From: Peristeroidobacter agariperforans
GTDB taxonomy: Bacteria > Pseudomonadota > Gammaproteobacteria > Steroidobacterales > Steroidobacteraceae
Direction of reading: 5' to 3'
Length of the DNA stretch: 64,000 nucleotides
NCBI RefSeq assembly: GCF_004138335.1
Contig: NZ_RYFW01000005.1
Location: 274,697 to 338,696, forward strand
The position numbers and the translations under genes are program-made. Below the pieces are notes generated by a model that saw only the letters and a list, made by a program, of their open reading frames with translations, had not been told where the DNA came from and did no database searches. Positions 55,188-63,873 of this stretch are shown one piece after another (position 1 is the stretch's first letter; each line of letters starts with the position of its first letter).

Positions 55188-55615
55188 GAGGCACCCAGGC
55201 CGGGATCGGCAGGATCGGTGTCAGGAAGCTTGGATTTTCGCGAGATCACGATGGCCGCGACGAGGCCGCCGCCGATGACCAGCAGCACCGGCGCGGCCCA
55301 CAGCAGCCAGGTGCGAGGCGTGACCGGCGGCTTGTAGAGCACATAGTCGCCGTATCGATCCGTCATGTACTGCATGATCTCCTGATCGCTCTTGCCGGCC
55401 GCCATCAACTCGCGCAGCTGGCGGCGCAAGTCGGCGGCGAGCTGTGCATTGGAGTCGGCGATGGTCTCGCTGCGACACTGCAGACAACGCAGCTCGCGCG
55501 CCAGCCGCTCGTAACGAGCCTGCTGCACGGGATCCTCGAAGGCCGGCGCCTTGTCGATGGCCAGCGCCTGGAAGCCGAACAGCGTAAGCATCGCGGCCAG
55601 AAGAAGTTGTTTCAT
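55184..55615 (-). CDS. ccmH: Cytochrome c maturation thiol protein CcmH
   Basis: 143 aa from the ATG at 55615. Signal peptide about 1-19. The periplasmic domain has the RCLQC redox motif (ELRCLQCRSETIADSNAQLA) and a C-terminal membrane helix (about 103-125). It reduces the apocytochrome CxxCH disulfide together with CcmG. The gene overlaps ccmG upstream and ccmI downstream by 4 bp each. Confidence 0.93.
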   Translation of the reverse strand: MKQLLLAAMLTLFGFQALAIDKAPAFEDPVQQARYERLARELRCLQCRSETIADSNAQLAADLRRQLRELMAAGKSDQEIMQYMTDRYGDYVLYKPPVTPRTWLLWAAPVLLVIGGGLVAAIVISRKSKLPDTDPADPGLGAS

Positions 55616-56145
55616 GGCGAGCCCGCCTTTGCCTGCGACAACAGCGGCACGAACTCCTGTTCCCAAATCTCCACCGTGATGGGCGCCACATGTTTCTTGA
55701 TGACCTTGCCGTTCGCGCCAACCAAGAACGTTTCCGGCGCGCCGTATACGCCCCAATCGATGCCGACGCGACCGTCGCCGTCGAACGCGCTCACGACGTA
55801 CGGATTGCCCAGTTGTTCCAGCCAGTTCAACGCCGCTTCGCGCTCGTCGTTGTAGTTCAAGCCGACAATGGGCACTTCACCGCGTCGAGCGATCTCCAGC
55901 AACGCGCCGTGCTCCTGCCGGCAGCCCACGCACCAGGAGCCCCACACATTGAGCACGTACGCTTTGCCGGCGAGTTCGCTGTTCGAGAAGGTCTTGGCGG
56001 GATCGTCCAGACGGGTCAGCTCGAAGACCGGCGCGGCCTTGCCGATCAGCGGCGATGGCAGCGTTTCTTTGTCGCGGCCCAGGCCGAAATACAAAAAGCC
56101 GACGAGGACAGCGAACAGCCCGATAGGAAGCAGGTACTTAAGCAT
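55612..56145 (-). CDS. ccmG: Cytochrome c biogenesis thioredoxin CcmG/DsbE
   Basis: 177 aa from the ATG at 56145 (MLKYLLPIG). N-terminal anchor helix, then a periplasmic thioredoxin-like domain with the active site WGSWCVGCRQEH (CVGC, near residue 75) and the GVYGAPETFLV segment with the cis-Pro region. It passes electrons to CcmH and apocytochrome. It starts 13 bp after the ccmF stop. Confidence 0.94.
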   Translation of the reverse strand: MLKYLLPIGLFAVLVGFLYFGLGRDKETLPSPLIGKAAPVFELTRLDDPAKTFSNSELAGKAYVLNVWGSWCVGCRQEHGALLEIARRGEVPIVGLNYNDEREAALNWLEQLGNPYVVSAFDGDGRVGIDWGVYGAPETFLVGANGKVIKKHVAPITVEIWEQEFVPLLSQAKAGSP

Positions 56146-56158
56146 GCGGTGGCGTGGC

Positions 56159-58114
56159 TCAGGCAGTCTTGGCGCCGGCTGCGGCGGCGGCGCCTTCATC
56201 GACGGTCACCCGCTTGCGGTAGCGTCGGTCGCAAATCGCAATCAGACCACCGAGGGCCATCACGGCCGCGCCCAACCAGATGAATCGGACCATGGGCTTG
56301 TACTGCAAGCGCAGGCTCCAGGCGTCCTCGCCGAGCGGCTCGCCCATGGCGACGAACAGATCGCGGTTCCAGTGCGCATCGATGCCGGCTTCGGTCATGG
56401 CGTTCTTCTGCACGCGATAAACACGCTTTTGCGGATGCACCACGGCGACTTGCTCGCCATCGCGCGTGATCACCACTTCGCTCTGCACGGCTTGATAGTT
56501 CGGACCCGCGACGTCTTCGAGCTTGGTCATGGTGAACTGGAAGCCGGCGTGCTCGGTGGTCTGGCCGGGCTTCAAGCTCAGGTCGGTCTCTTCCTTGTAC
56601 GACTCCACCGTGGTCGCGCCGATGATGAAGAGCGCGAGACCGAAGTGAGCGACGCTCATGCCGACGATGCTCGCCGGCAGCGAATGGCCGTTGCGCCAGC
56701 GGCTGATCGGATCGACCAAAGCTGCGCCGGCGACCCAGAACGCCGCCGTCAGCCCGACGATGGTCATCACGGAATTCCAGCCGTACACGCCTGCCGACAC
56801 TGCGAGCGCCAGCACGACCGCTACGCCCAACAGCACACCGAGAATTTTCTTGGTCGATTCGAAGGACGCCTTCTTCCAGGCCGCGTGCATACCCGGCGCG
56901 AGCAGGAACACCATCGGCAACATCGGCACCAGGAACATCGCTTCGAAGTACGGCGGACCGACAGAGACTTTGTCGAGACCGAACGCATCCATGAACATGG
57001 GATAGGTCGTGCCTAGCAAGATCACGACGGTCGCGCCCACCAGCAGCATGTTGTTGAACAGCAGGAACGACTCACGCGAGACGGGCGCGAAGCCGGCATT
57101 CGAACGAAACAAGGGCGCGCGCCAGGCGTACAGCCCCAAGGCGCCGCCGACGCAAACTCCAAGGAACGACAGGATGAAGAGGCCGCGGCCCGGATCGCTC
57201 GCAAAAGCGTGCACCGACTCGATCACGCCGGAGCGGACCAGGAACGTGCCCAGCAACGAAAGAGAGAACGCCGTGATCGACAGCAGCAACGTCCAGCTCT
57301 TGAACAACCCGCGCTTCTCGGTCACCGCCAACGAATGAATCAATGCGGTGCCGATCAGCCACGGCATGAACGAGGCGTTCTCGACCGGATCCCAGAACCA
57401 CCAGCCGCCCCAGCCGAGCTCGTAGTACGCCCACCAGCTGCCGAGCGCGATACCGCAGGTCAGGAACATCCAGGCGACCGTGGCCCACGGCCGCACCCAG
57501 CGGGCCCACAGCGAATCGAGCTTGCCTTCCAGCATCGCCGCCACCGCAAACGCGAACGGCACGGAGAAGCCGACGTAACCGATGTAGAGCATCGGCGGAT
57601 GGATCGCCAACGCCGGATCCTGCAGGAGTGGATTGAGATCGCGGCCATCGGGCGCGGCCGGCCACAAGCGCAGGAATGGATTCGAGGTCATCAGAATAAA
57701 CAGCGCAAAGCCCGCGCTGATCAGACCCAACACGCCGAGCACACGGCTCGTCATCTGCTGAGGCATGTTGCCGCTGAAGGCCGCAACCCCGAGCGCCCAG
57801 GTTGCCTGCACGAGCAGCCACAACAACAAGGAGCCTTCGTGCGCGCCCCACACAGCGGCGAATCGATAGAACGTCGGCAGCTCCGAGTTGGAATTCTGCG
57901 CGACGTACAGCACCGAGAAATCGTTTTGATAGAAAACGTACGAGAGACAGGCGAACGAGAACAGCGTGAACACCCACTGACCCGCGACCGCGCGATTGGC
58001 CAGCGCGATCCAATGCGGACGCCGCCAATGTGCGCCCATCAAGCCGAAGAATGCCTGAGGCAGCGCCAGGCAGAACGCCAGGATCAGCGCGAAGTGTCCG
58101 AGTTCGGCGGCCAT
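56159..58114 (-). CDS. ccmF: Heme lyase subunit CcmF
   Basis: 651 aa polytopic inner-membrane protein. It contains the tryptophan-rich signature GGWWFWDPVENASFMPWL and conserved His residues in the flanking loops; MVLQP-type loops are replaced by family-typical hydrophobic helices. With CcmH and CcmI it ligates heme to apocytochrome c in the periplasm. AGGAAG precedes the ATG at 58114. Confidence 0.95.
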   Translation of the reverse strand: MAAELGHFALILAFCLALPQAFFGLMGAHWRRPHWIALANRAVAGQWVFTLFSFACLSYVFYQNDFSVLYVAQNSNSELPTFYRFAAVWGAHEGSLLLWLLVQATWALGVAAFSGNMPQQMTSRVLGVLGLISAGFALFILMTSNPFLRLWPAAPDGRDLNPLLQDPALAIHPPMLYIGYVGFSVPFAFAVAAMLEGKLDSLWARWVRPWATVAWMFLTCGIALGSWWAYYELGWGGWWFWDPVENASFMPWLIGTALIHSLAVTEKRGLFKSWTLLLSITAFSLSLLGTFLVRSGVIESVHAFASDPGRGLFILSFLGVCVGGALGLYAWRAPLFRSNAGFAPVSRESFLLFNNMLLVGATVVILLGTTYPMFMDAFGLDKVSVGPPYFEAMFLVPMLPMVFLLAPGMHAAWKKASFESTKKILGVLLGVAVVLALAVSAGVYGWNSVMTIVGLTAAFWVAGAALVDPISRWRNGHSLPASIVGMSVAHFGLALFIIGATTVESYKEETDLSLKPGQTTEHAGFQFTMTKLEDVAGPNYQAVQSEVVITRDGEQVAVVHPQKRVYRVQKNAMTEAGIDAHWNRDLFVAMGEPLGEDAWSLRLQYKPMVRFIWLGAAVMALGGLIAICDRRYRKRVTVDEGAAAAAGAKTA

Positions 58115-58122
58115 GTCGCTTC

Positions 58123-58581
58123 CTAAGTGGTGGGCAGCGGCCCGTCGGCCGGCGGCTTCTGATGCTGCTTCTTCAGCGAGTCCGCCACTTCGGGCGGCAT
58201 ATAGTTCTCATCGTGCTTGGCGAGCACTTCTTCGGCGATGAATACGCCATCGGCACCCATGCGTCCGCGCGCGATCACGCCCTGCCCCTCACGGAACAGA
58301 TCCGGCAGTACGCCGGTGTAGCTGACCTTCACGTTGTGGGCGTAATCGGTGAGCACGAAGTGTGCCTCGAGACTGCCCGGCTCCCGCTTGAAGGTGCCTT
58401 CGGGAACCATGCCACCAACGCGGAACACGCGATCCGCAGGCGCTTTGCCCGCACTCACGTCCGAGGGTGAATAGAAGTACAGCAGATTGTCCTGGAAGGC
58501 AGTCAGCGCGAACGCGGTGGCGGCGCCCACCCCGAGGACGATCAGTGCAACCAGCGTCATGCGACGGCGACGAGGGGTCAT
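58123..58581 (-). CDS. ccmE: Heme chaperone CcmE
   Basis: 152 aa from the ATG at 58581, overlapping ccmD as ATGA. One N-terminal membrane helix (about 8-28) and a periplasmic beta-barrel. The heme-binding His is in LAKHDENYMPPEV (HxxxY). A flexible Gln/Lys/Pro-rich tail follows. It carries heme from CcmABCD to CcmF. Confidence 0.95.
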   Translation of the reverse strand: MTPRRRRMTLVALIVLGVGAATAFALTAFQDNLLYFYSPSDVSAGKAPADRVFRVGGMVPEGTFKREPGSLEAHFVLTDYAHNVKVSYTGVLPDLFREGQGVIARGRMGADGVFIAEEVLAKHDENYMPPEVADSLKKQHQKPPADGPLPTT

Positions 58582-58769
58582 GACGGTGACGACGACTCCG
58601 AGTTGATTGAATCCGCGATCTTGAGCCGGCGCCGGGCGCTCAGCACCTGCTCGGCCAGCGAGCGCTTGCCCAGCCACACGTTCAGGACCAGCACGGCCAG
58701 CACCAGTCCATAGCAGGACCAGACGTAAACGCCGTAATCCCCCATGTCAAGTACGTCTTTCAAGTTCAT
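58578..58769 (-). CDS. ccmD: CcmD
   Basis: 63 aa from the ATG at 58769. One membrane helix (about 12-34, YGVYVWSCYGLVLAVLVLNV) and a basic cytoplasmic tail. It helps release CcmE from CcmABC. It overlaps ccmC and ccmE by 4 bp each. Confidence 0.9.
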   Translation of the reverse strand: MNLKDVLDMGDYGVYVWSCYGLVLAVLVLNVWLGKRSLAEQVLSARRRLKIADSINSESSSPS

Positions 58770-59503
58770 GATCGGGCTAGACTTTCGCTTAACCAACTGG
58801 CGTTGCGCTCACGCCGGAGGATCTCTCCGCGCAGGCGGTCACAGAGCACCGCGCCGAAGTACAGAATGAAGGCCAGCATCATGATCAACAACGGCCAGAG
58901 CATGGACCCTTCGATAGAGGGGGCGGCAAGTTTCGAGATACTGGGGCCCTGGTGCAAGCTGTTCCACCAGACCACCGAGTATTTGACGATGGGCACATTG
59001 ACCACACCGACGATCGCCAGGATCGCGCTGGCCCGATCGGCGCGCTGCGTGTCGTCAAATGACGCTCGCAGGGCCATGTAGCCCAGATATAAGAAGAGCA
59101 GGATCAGTTCCGAGGTGAGGCGCGGATCCCATTCCCACCAGGTGCCCCACATGGGCTTGCCGTAGATGGAGCCGGTCACGAGCGTTGCGACCGTGAACCA
59201 GGCGCCGATCGGCGCACAGGCCGCGGCCACCGCGTGGGCCAACTTGATCCGCCAGATCATGCCGACACCCGCCGCCACGGCCATGACGACGTAGATCATC
59301 AATGACAGCGATGCGCTCGGGACGTGGACATAAATAATGCGGAACGCATCCTTCTGCTGGTAATCCTCGGGCGCCAGCACCAGGCCGCCGACGGCGCCGA
59401 CGATCATCAAAAGGATCGCCGGCCAGAACAGCCACGGGCGCACCAGACCGGCCGTGCGGTAGGCGTAAGGCGGCGAGCTGAGCTTGTGAAACCACAGCCA
59501 CAT
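58766..59503 (-). CDS. ccmC: Heme exporter subunit CcmC
   Basis: 245 aa from the ATG at 59503 (MWLWFHKL). Six membrane helices with the WWEWDPRLTSEL signature between helices 3 and 4, plus the HVPSASL His. It loads heme onto CcmE. It starts 7 bp after ccmB. Confidence 0.95.
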   Translation of the reverse strand: MWLWFHKLSSPPYAYRTAGLVRPWLFWPAILLMIVGAVGGLVLAPEDYQQKDAFRIIYVHVPSASLSLMIYVVMAVAAGVGMIWRIKLAHAVAAACAPIGAWFTVATLVTGSIYGKPMWGTWWEWDPRLTSELILLFLYLGYMALRASFDDTQRADRASAILAIVGVVNVPIVKYSVVWWNSLHQGPSISKLAAPSIEGSMLWPLLIMMLAFILYFGAVLCDRLRGEILRRERNASWLSESLARS

Positions 59504-59510
59504 AGCTTTT

Positions 59511-60212
59511 TTAGGACTCCACACTGATCCGCATGGCGGCAGCCATGGCAAAAGGCCCGAGGCTGACGAAGAACAACAATAGCGCTGTCAGCAAGTTTAG
59601 CGGACCGGCCACCGGTTCGCCGTGCATGGCCAGGTCCACGGCGCGGGCGCCGAAGATCAGCACCGGCATCTCCAGCGGCAGCACCAGCAACGCTAACAGC
59701 ACATTTCCCCGCCGGACACTCACCGTAAGAGCCGCACCGATGGCTCCAAGCACCGACAGCGATCCGGTGCCCAGGGCCAGCGTCGCGGCCAGCACCGGCC
59801 ATACAGACTGCGGCATTCCCAAAGCAGTTCCCACGATCGGCGCCATCAGCACCAATGGCAGCCCTGTCAGCAGCCAATGCGCGAGCGTCTTCGCCAGCAG
59901 CAACAGGGACAACGGCTGGCCCGACAGCACCCACTGCTCCATGGTGCCGTCTTCGACGTCGGGCCTGAATAGCGATTCAAGGGCCAGCAACGAAGCCAGC
60001 ATGGCGGCCACCCATAGCACCCCCGGCGAGATCTTGCGCAGCTCGTCCAGCGCGGGACTGATCGCCAGCGGGAACAACGTCGTGACGATCACGAAAAAGA
60101 TCAGCGGCTGAAGCACCTGATCCCAATGGCGCACGGCCAGCCGCAGGTCGCGCGTCAGCACCAGCATCAGGATTTTGCCCAGCCCGGGCGTCGTCTGAAC
60201 GGACGACTGCAT
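59511..60212 (-). CDS. ccmB: Heme exporter subunit CcmB
   Basis: 233 aa from the ATG at 60212; the TGA of ccmA shares one base with it (TGATG). Six membrane helices with the CcmB segments FFVIVTTLFPLAISP and GTMEQWVLSGQPL. It forms the membrane part of the CcmAB transporter. Confidence 0.94.
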   Translation of the reverse strand: MQSSVQTTPGLGKILMLVLTRDLRLAVRHWDQVLQPLIFFVIVTTLFPLAISPALDELRKISPGVLWVAAMLASLLALESLFRPDVEDGTMEQWVLSGQPLSLLLLAKTLAHWLLTGLPLVLMAPIVGTALGMPQSVWPVLAATLALGTGSLSVLGAIGAALTVSVRRGNVLLALLVLPLEMPVLIFGARAVDLAMHGEPVAGPLNLLTALLLFFVSLGPFAMAAAMRISVES

Positions 60213-60859
60213 CAGCGCAACTCCAGTGTACGTACCCCAGGCTGGCCCTGAAGTAGCAGCTGATGTGCGGCCGTGAGGATCATGCCGCCGGTTCGCATGT
60301 GCTCGGCGATCCGCGCTTCGAACAACGCGATGCCGGCCTTGTCGAGGTTGGTGATCGGCTCGTCCAGAATCCACAGTGAGGCGCGCGTCAGCATGATGCG
60401 GGCCAGAGCGACTCGCCGCTTCTGCCCTGCCGACAGCGCGCGCACCGGCAAGTCTGCGCAAGCTTCGACTTGCAGTAACTGGAGAGTTTCGCGTAGCTCC
60501 TGCGTAGTGACTGCGCGCCGGACGGCTACACCAAACCGCAGGTTCTCCAGCGCCGTGAGCTCGGCTTTGAGGCCGTTCACGTGCGCCAGGTAGGCAAGCT
60601 CGCGATGAAACTCATCACGCCCATCTGGCAATTGCTGCCCCTGCCAGACGATCTCGCCCGACTCGGTCGGCAACAAGCCCGCCACACAGCGCAGAAGACT
60701 GGTCTTGCCGACGCCATTCGGCCCGACGACCTGCAGCAGCTCGCCGCTGTAAAGGGCAAAGGACACGCCGCGTAACAGGTGTTTTTCGCCGCGCCAGAGA
60801 TGGACGGCGCGCGCTTCTAATTGCGGCTGCGGCGAAGTCGCAGCGACCTGTGCAAGCAT
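60212..60859 (-). CDS. ccmA: ABC transporter ATP-binding protein CcmA
   Basis: 215 aa. ABC ATPase with Walker A GPNGVGKTS, signature LSAGQKRR and Walker B LWILDEP, each intact. It powers release of heme-loaded CcmE. It is the first gene of ccmABCDEFGHI and starts about 95 bp from the tRNA-Leu gene, transcribed in the opposite direction, so the operon promoter must lie within roughly 60860-60950. Confidence 0.95.
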   Translation of the reverse strand: MLAQVAATSPQPQLEARAVHLWRGEKHLLRGVSFALYSGELLQVVGPNGVGKTSLLRCVAGLLPTESGEIVWQGQQLPDGRDEFHRELAYLAHVNGLKAELTALENLRFGVAVRRAVTTQELRETLQLLQVEACADLPVRALSAGQKRRVALARIMLTRASLWILDEPITNLDKAGIALFEARIAEHMRTGGMILTAAHQLLLQGQPGVRTLELR

Positions 60860-60988
60860 GCTTGGTGTCGCGCTAAGTTCTGTGTGTAATGGTTTGTGCG
60901 CGCGCAGTTTAGCATGCTGCCCTCAAGTGGCTTACAATCCCCGCCCCGCCCGTGCCTGGGTGGCGAAATTGGTAGACGCAAGGGACTT

Positions 60989-61249
60989 AAATTTTTGAGC
61001 ACCCGGCTCGGAAACGGCCGGCGTGAATGGGGTCAAATTCGGGGAACCAGCCTCACGCTCGCGCTTCACCGCGCACGTGCCTGCAATCCCGAGCTAAGCC
61101 TGGGCGATGTCCAGGAAAGTGTAGAGACTTGACGGCCCCTGTCTAACTTCCGCGCTCGCTCGCGGAACACGACAAAGAGAAAGTCCAGACTCCAAACGAC
61201 CAACGGATCAACAGTCCGTCGGTCGGCAGCGAAAGCTGTAGCGAGTACG
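60989..61249 (+). ncRNA. Group I self-splicing intron in tRNA-Leu(UAA)
   Basis: 261 nt. P1 forms between the exon end ACUU and the internal guide UUGAG, with the U-G pair at the 5' splice site. P4 pairs UUCGGG (61038-61043) with CCCGAG (61088-61093). P3 pairs GUCAA (61032-61036) with UUGAC (61129-61133). P7 pairs GACU (61126-61129) with AGUC (61182-61185), and P8 has the stem UUCCGCG/CGCGGAA. The conserved GUGUAGAGACU core is present and the intron ends in G. There is no homing endonuclease ORF inside. It looks like the small IC3 type. Confidence 0.92.
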
Positions 61250-61273
61250 AAAATCCCTCGGGGGCAACTCCGT

Positions 61274-61301
61274 ACCGGTTCGATTCCGGTCCCAGGCACC
61301 A
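61274..61301 (+). other. Inferred attachment site (attL) of the integrated island
   Basis: The 3' end of the tRNA gene, from the T-arm through CCA, is the usual crossover for tyrosine recombinases of the type found 156 bp downstream. The matching direct repeat at the far end is outside the window, so this is inferred. Confidence 0.5.
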
Positions 61302-61416
61302 TCTCTGCTTCTGAAGACATCGCGTGGTGTCTTTGAAGCTCCCGAAAGCAGCCAATATCCCGAGAAATTCCATCCGGCTTCGTCCGAGGTGATCCGCTGG
61401 CAGCCTGATACCTTCG

Positions 61417-61455
61417 GGGGTAGAATCCAGGGGTAGATTCTGCAGCGGGGGTAGA
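61417..61455 (+). repeat. Three GGGGTAGA direct repeats before the integrase
   Basis: GGGGTAGA occurs at 61417-61424, 61430-61437 and 61448-61455, the last ending just before the integrase ATG. GGGGT-rich repeats at this place are typical arm-type sites for the N-terminal domain of P4-like integrases, and the last copy may double as the ribosome site. Confidence 0.55.
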
Positions 61456-61456
61456 A

Positions 61457-62659
61457 ATGCTAACCGAGGCCGCCATCCGCGCCGCCAAGCGACGCGACAA
61501 GCCCTACAAGCTCTTCGACGAGCGCGGGCTCTACCTGCTCATCGATCCCAAGTATTCCCCGGGGTGGCGATTCAAGTACTACTTCGAAGGTAGAGAGAAG
61601 CTGCTGAGCCTCGGCACCTATCCGGACGTAAGCTTGAAACGCGCACGTGAGCGCCGTGATGAAGTGCGTCAGCTCATACTCGACGGCATTAACCCCAGTG
61701 CCGAGCGACAGGCAAAGAAAGCTGCGCTCGCCGACTCGTTCGAATCGGTCGCGCGTGAGTGGTTGGGAAAGCAGACCAACCTTTCCGAAGCAACACGCCT
61801 TCGTGATGCTGGCCGGCTGGAGCGATTCGCCTTTTCGCAGATCGGCAGTCGGCCGGTATCTGCAATCAAGCCTGCAGACCTGCTTGCTGTGCTTCGCCGT
61901 GTCGAGGCGCAAGGGAAGATAGAGACCACGCATCGTGTGAGATCACTATGCGGCCGTGTCCTGCGGTATGCGGTCGCGACGGGGCGCGCTGAGCACGACG
62001 TGAGCGCAGACCTGCGGGGCGCTCTCGCGCCGCTGGAAGTGAAGAACCGTGCCGCCATTACTGATCCGAAGCGCATCGGCGAGCTTCTACGCGCGATGGA
62101 CGATTATTCAGGGCAGCCGGCAACTATGGCGGCCCTGAAGCTCGCGCCACTGACGTTCGTGCGTCCAGGCGAGTTGCGGGCCGCCGAATGGACTGAATTT
62201 GACCTGGACCAAGCGGTGTGGCGAATCCCGGCCGCGCGAATGAAGATGGCCGAGCAGCATCTAGTCCCGCTATCCCGCCAAGCTGTTTCAATCCTGCGCG
62301 AGCTTCACGCTATGACCGGCGATGGGAAATACCTCTTCCCTTCCCTGCGGACACCTATGCGATGCATGAGCGACAACACGGTGAACGCCGCCCTGCGTCG
62401 CCTGGGCTACTCGAAAGAAGAAATGACCGGGCATGGCTTTCGCGCGATGGCGTCAACTTGCCTCAATGAGCAGGGCTGGCATCCCGATGTGATTGAGCTA
62501 CAGCTGGCCCATAAGGAACGAAACAAAGTGCGCGCAGCCTATAACCGCGCAGAGCGTCTAGCAGAACGAAAGAAGATGATGCAGGCTTGGGCCGACTACC
62601 TCGACGGGCTGAAAGCCAAAGGCGCGGTAGTCGCAATCCGCTCGAAGCGTTTCGGCTAA
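61457..62659 (+). CDS. P4-type tyrosine recombinase (integrase)
   Basis: 400 aa. The N-terminal DUF4102-like arm-binding domain (about 1-90, with LYLLIDPKYSPGWRFKYYFEG and LGTYPDVSLKRARE) is followed by the SAM-like core-binding domain and the catalytic domain. The active residues are visible: Arg in FVRPGELR, HGFRAM (HxxR), His in LAHKERNKVR and Tyr in AAYNRAERL. It sits directly downstream of tRNA-Leu and is read away from it, the usual arrangement for an island integrated at that tRNA. Confidence 0.95.
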   Translation: MLTEAAIRAAKRRDKPYKLFDERGLYLLIDPKYSPGWRFKYYFEGREKLLSLGTYPDVSLKRARERRDEVRQLILDGINPSAERQAKKAALADSFESVAREWLGKQTNLSEATRLRDAGRLERFAFSQIGSRPVSAIKPADLLAVLRRVEAQGKIETTHRVRSLCGRVLRYAVATGRAEHDVSADLRGALAPLEVKNRAAITDPKRIGELLRAMDDYSGQPATMAALKLAPLTFVRPGELRAAEWTEFDLDQAVWRIPAARMKMAEQHLVPLSRQAVSILRELHAMTGDGKYLFPSLRTPMRCMSDNTVNAALRRLGYSKEEMTGHGFRAMASTCLNEQGWHPDVIELQLAHKERNKVRAAYNRAERLAERKKMMQAWADYLDGLKAKGAVVAIRSKRFG

Positions 62660-62742
62660 CGCCGCGCCTAGGCTCGCTACCGAAAGTTGGGTAACCCTGC
62701 CCAATTGGCGCGGTGTCTCTCAGGGACCGCGTAGGGTGCGAC

Positions 62743-63738
62743 ATGGCAAAGATTCCGGACGAAAGCCCCGAGGATTTCTTGGTTTGGCGGAAATTCGGCC
62801 GTACTGAATGGGACGATATCTATGGCACCGGCCTTGCTCGGAGCGCGCCTCACAAGGATATAAAGGCGCGTGAGCAATTCAATGAGTCAGTGGCGCAGTA
62901 TAGGGAAGAGCTTGCCGCCAAGCCGCCTGAAGAACTAGAAGAAATATACCGAGAAGAGTACGACAAATGGGCAGCTGAGCAGAACGAAAAGGCGCAACGG
63001 GAAGAGGACCAGCGCTTTTTTAACCTGCCGTCGGCAATGCCCAAATACGACCACTGGACCAAGTGCTCGCATTGGACGATTGAGGAGGCTATCGCGCTTA
63101 GCCTTGGGCGTGATCCAAGCGCAGTGAAGTGGGAGTATCTCAAACCCATCACTCACAGTTCAGCCTTCGCTCGCAAATACGAGCAGCGCCGTGATCTGGC
63201 GACGCGGGCTGTGGTTTGGAGCCAATTGTTCGACCCGGTGTTACCGACGCTTTTTCTCGCGTGGGCAGCCAAGTATGAGATCGAAGTCCCGCCTGAGCTG
63301 ATAGCCGGAGTCAAAAAGTTCGGCGGCCTGATTGCGAATTGGAAGGACCTCTACGATAAACAAACGGAGCTTGTGAGGACGAAGGAATCGACTATTCAAC
63401 AGTTGCAGGACGCTTTGGATACTGCGAATCGATCAGTATGCGAGCTGCAAGCTCAAATTGATCCGCTCCAACACGAGCCACCACATAAGGAGGAAAGTAA
63501 TGTCTCGCGCGCGAGGGCTGCCGAGGCAGTCGAAGGCAAAGAAAGGAGTCTAGTTGCGGCTCTCGTCTTCGGCATGGCGGTTGCCAAATACCGTCACGAT
63601 CCAGACGCAGCACGGAGTCCTACCGCGTCCATGATTGCCAGCGACCTCGAGCGCTTGGGGATTCAGATTACGGATGAGACCGTCCGTAAGTGGCTGAACG
63701 AGGCAAAGGAGAAGGTAGACCTCAAGCGAACAGAATAG
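62743..63738 (+). CDS. Hypothetical island protein
   Basis: 331 aa from the ATG at 62743 (AGGG 6-8 nt upstream). I do not recognise a named family. The acidic N-terminal region (about 1-100) is helical, with many Glu/Lys. A central part (about 105-220) and a coiled-coil-like stretch (TKESTIQQLQDALDTANRS) follow. The C-terminal ~75 residues (ALVFGMAVAKYRHDPDAARS, IQITDETVRKWLNEAKEKV) are of a kind often seen in small integrated islands. Its base composition looks lower in GC than the core genes, consistent with transfer. Confidence 0.75.
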   Translation: MAKIPDESPEDFLVWRKFGRTEWDDIYGTGLARSAPHKDIKAREQFNESVAQYREELAAKPPEELEEIYREEYDKWAAEQNEKAQREEDQRFFNLPSAMPKYDHWTKCSHWTIEEAIALSLGRDPSAVKWEYLKPITHSSAFARKYEQRRDLATRAVVWSQLFDPVLPTLFLAWAAKYEIEVPPELIAGVKKFGGLIANWKDLYDKQTELVRTKESTIQQLQDALDTANRSVCELQAQIDPLQHEPPHKEESNVSRARAAEAVEGKERSLVAALVFGMAVAKYRHDPDAARSPTASMIASDLERLGIQITDETVRKWLNEAKEKVDLKRTE

Positions 63739-63790
63739 GGCTAGAGCCGTCGATCTGAAGAGTTGGCGGCGGGTCCCAAGCAACAGCGAT

Positions 63791-63824
63791 AAGGCGATAT
63801 CGCCTTTGTCTAGAGCGATATCGC
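63791..63824. repeat. Two GCGATATCGC palindromes downstream of the island gene
   Basis: AAGGCGATATCGCCTT (63791-63806) is a perfect 16-bp palindrome; GCGATATCGC recurs at 63815-63824, with centres 21 bp (two helical turns) apart. This spacing suits two operator half-sites bound cooperatively, or a terminator pair. Nothing else lies in 63739-63873. Confidence 0.5.
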
Positions 63825-63873
63825 CCTAGGCCGTACCTCCCGCCTTTAGTGTCGCCGTCCAACTGATGCCCAC

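Larger units (their letters stand above)
60954..61301 (+). tRNA. tRNA-Leu(UAA), split by a group I intron
   Basis: Exons are 60954-60988 and 61250-61301 (87 nt joined). The acceptor stem GCCTGGG pairs with CCCAGGC, followed by A and encoded CCA. The D-arm is TGGCGAAATTGGTAGACGC. The anticodon stem AGGGA/TCCCT carries the UAA anticodon. The variable arm CGGGG/CTCCG is long, as in leucine tRNAs, and the T-arm is ACCGG/CCGGT. The gene is interrupted after U34, the same position used by the tRNA-Leu(UAA) introns of cyanobacteria and plastids. Function requires splicing. Confidence 0.92.

Noticed and set aside
60896..61500. Several short frames around the tRNA-Leu locus
   Set aside because: They run through the group I intron core and tRNA exons; the RNA explanation accounts for the conservation-like patterns.
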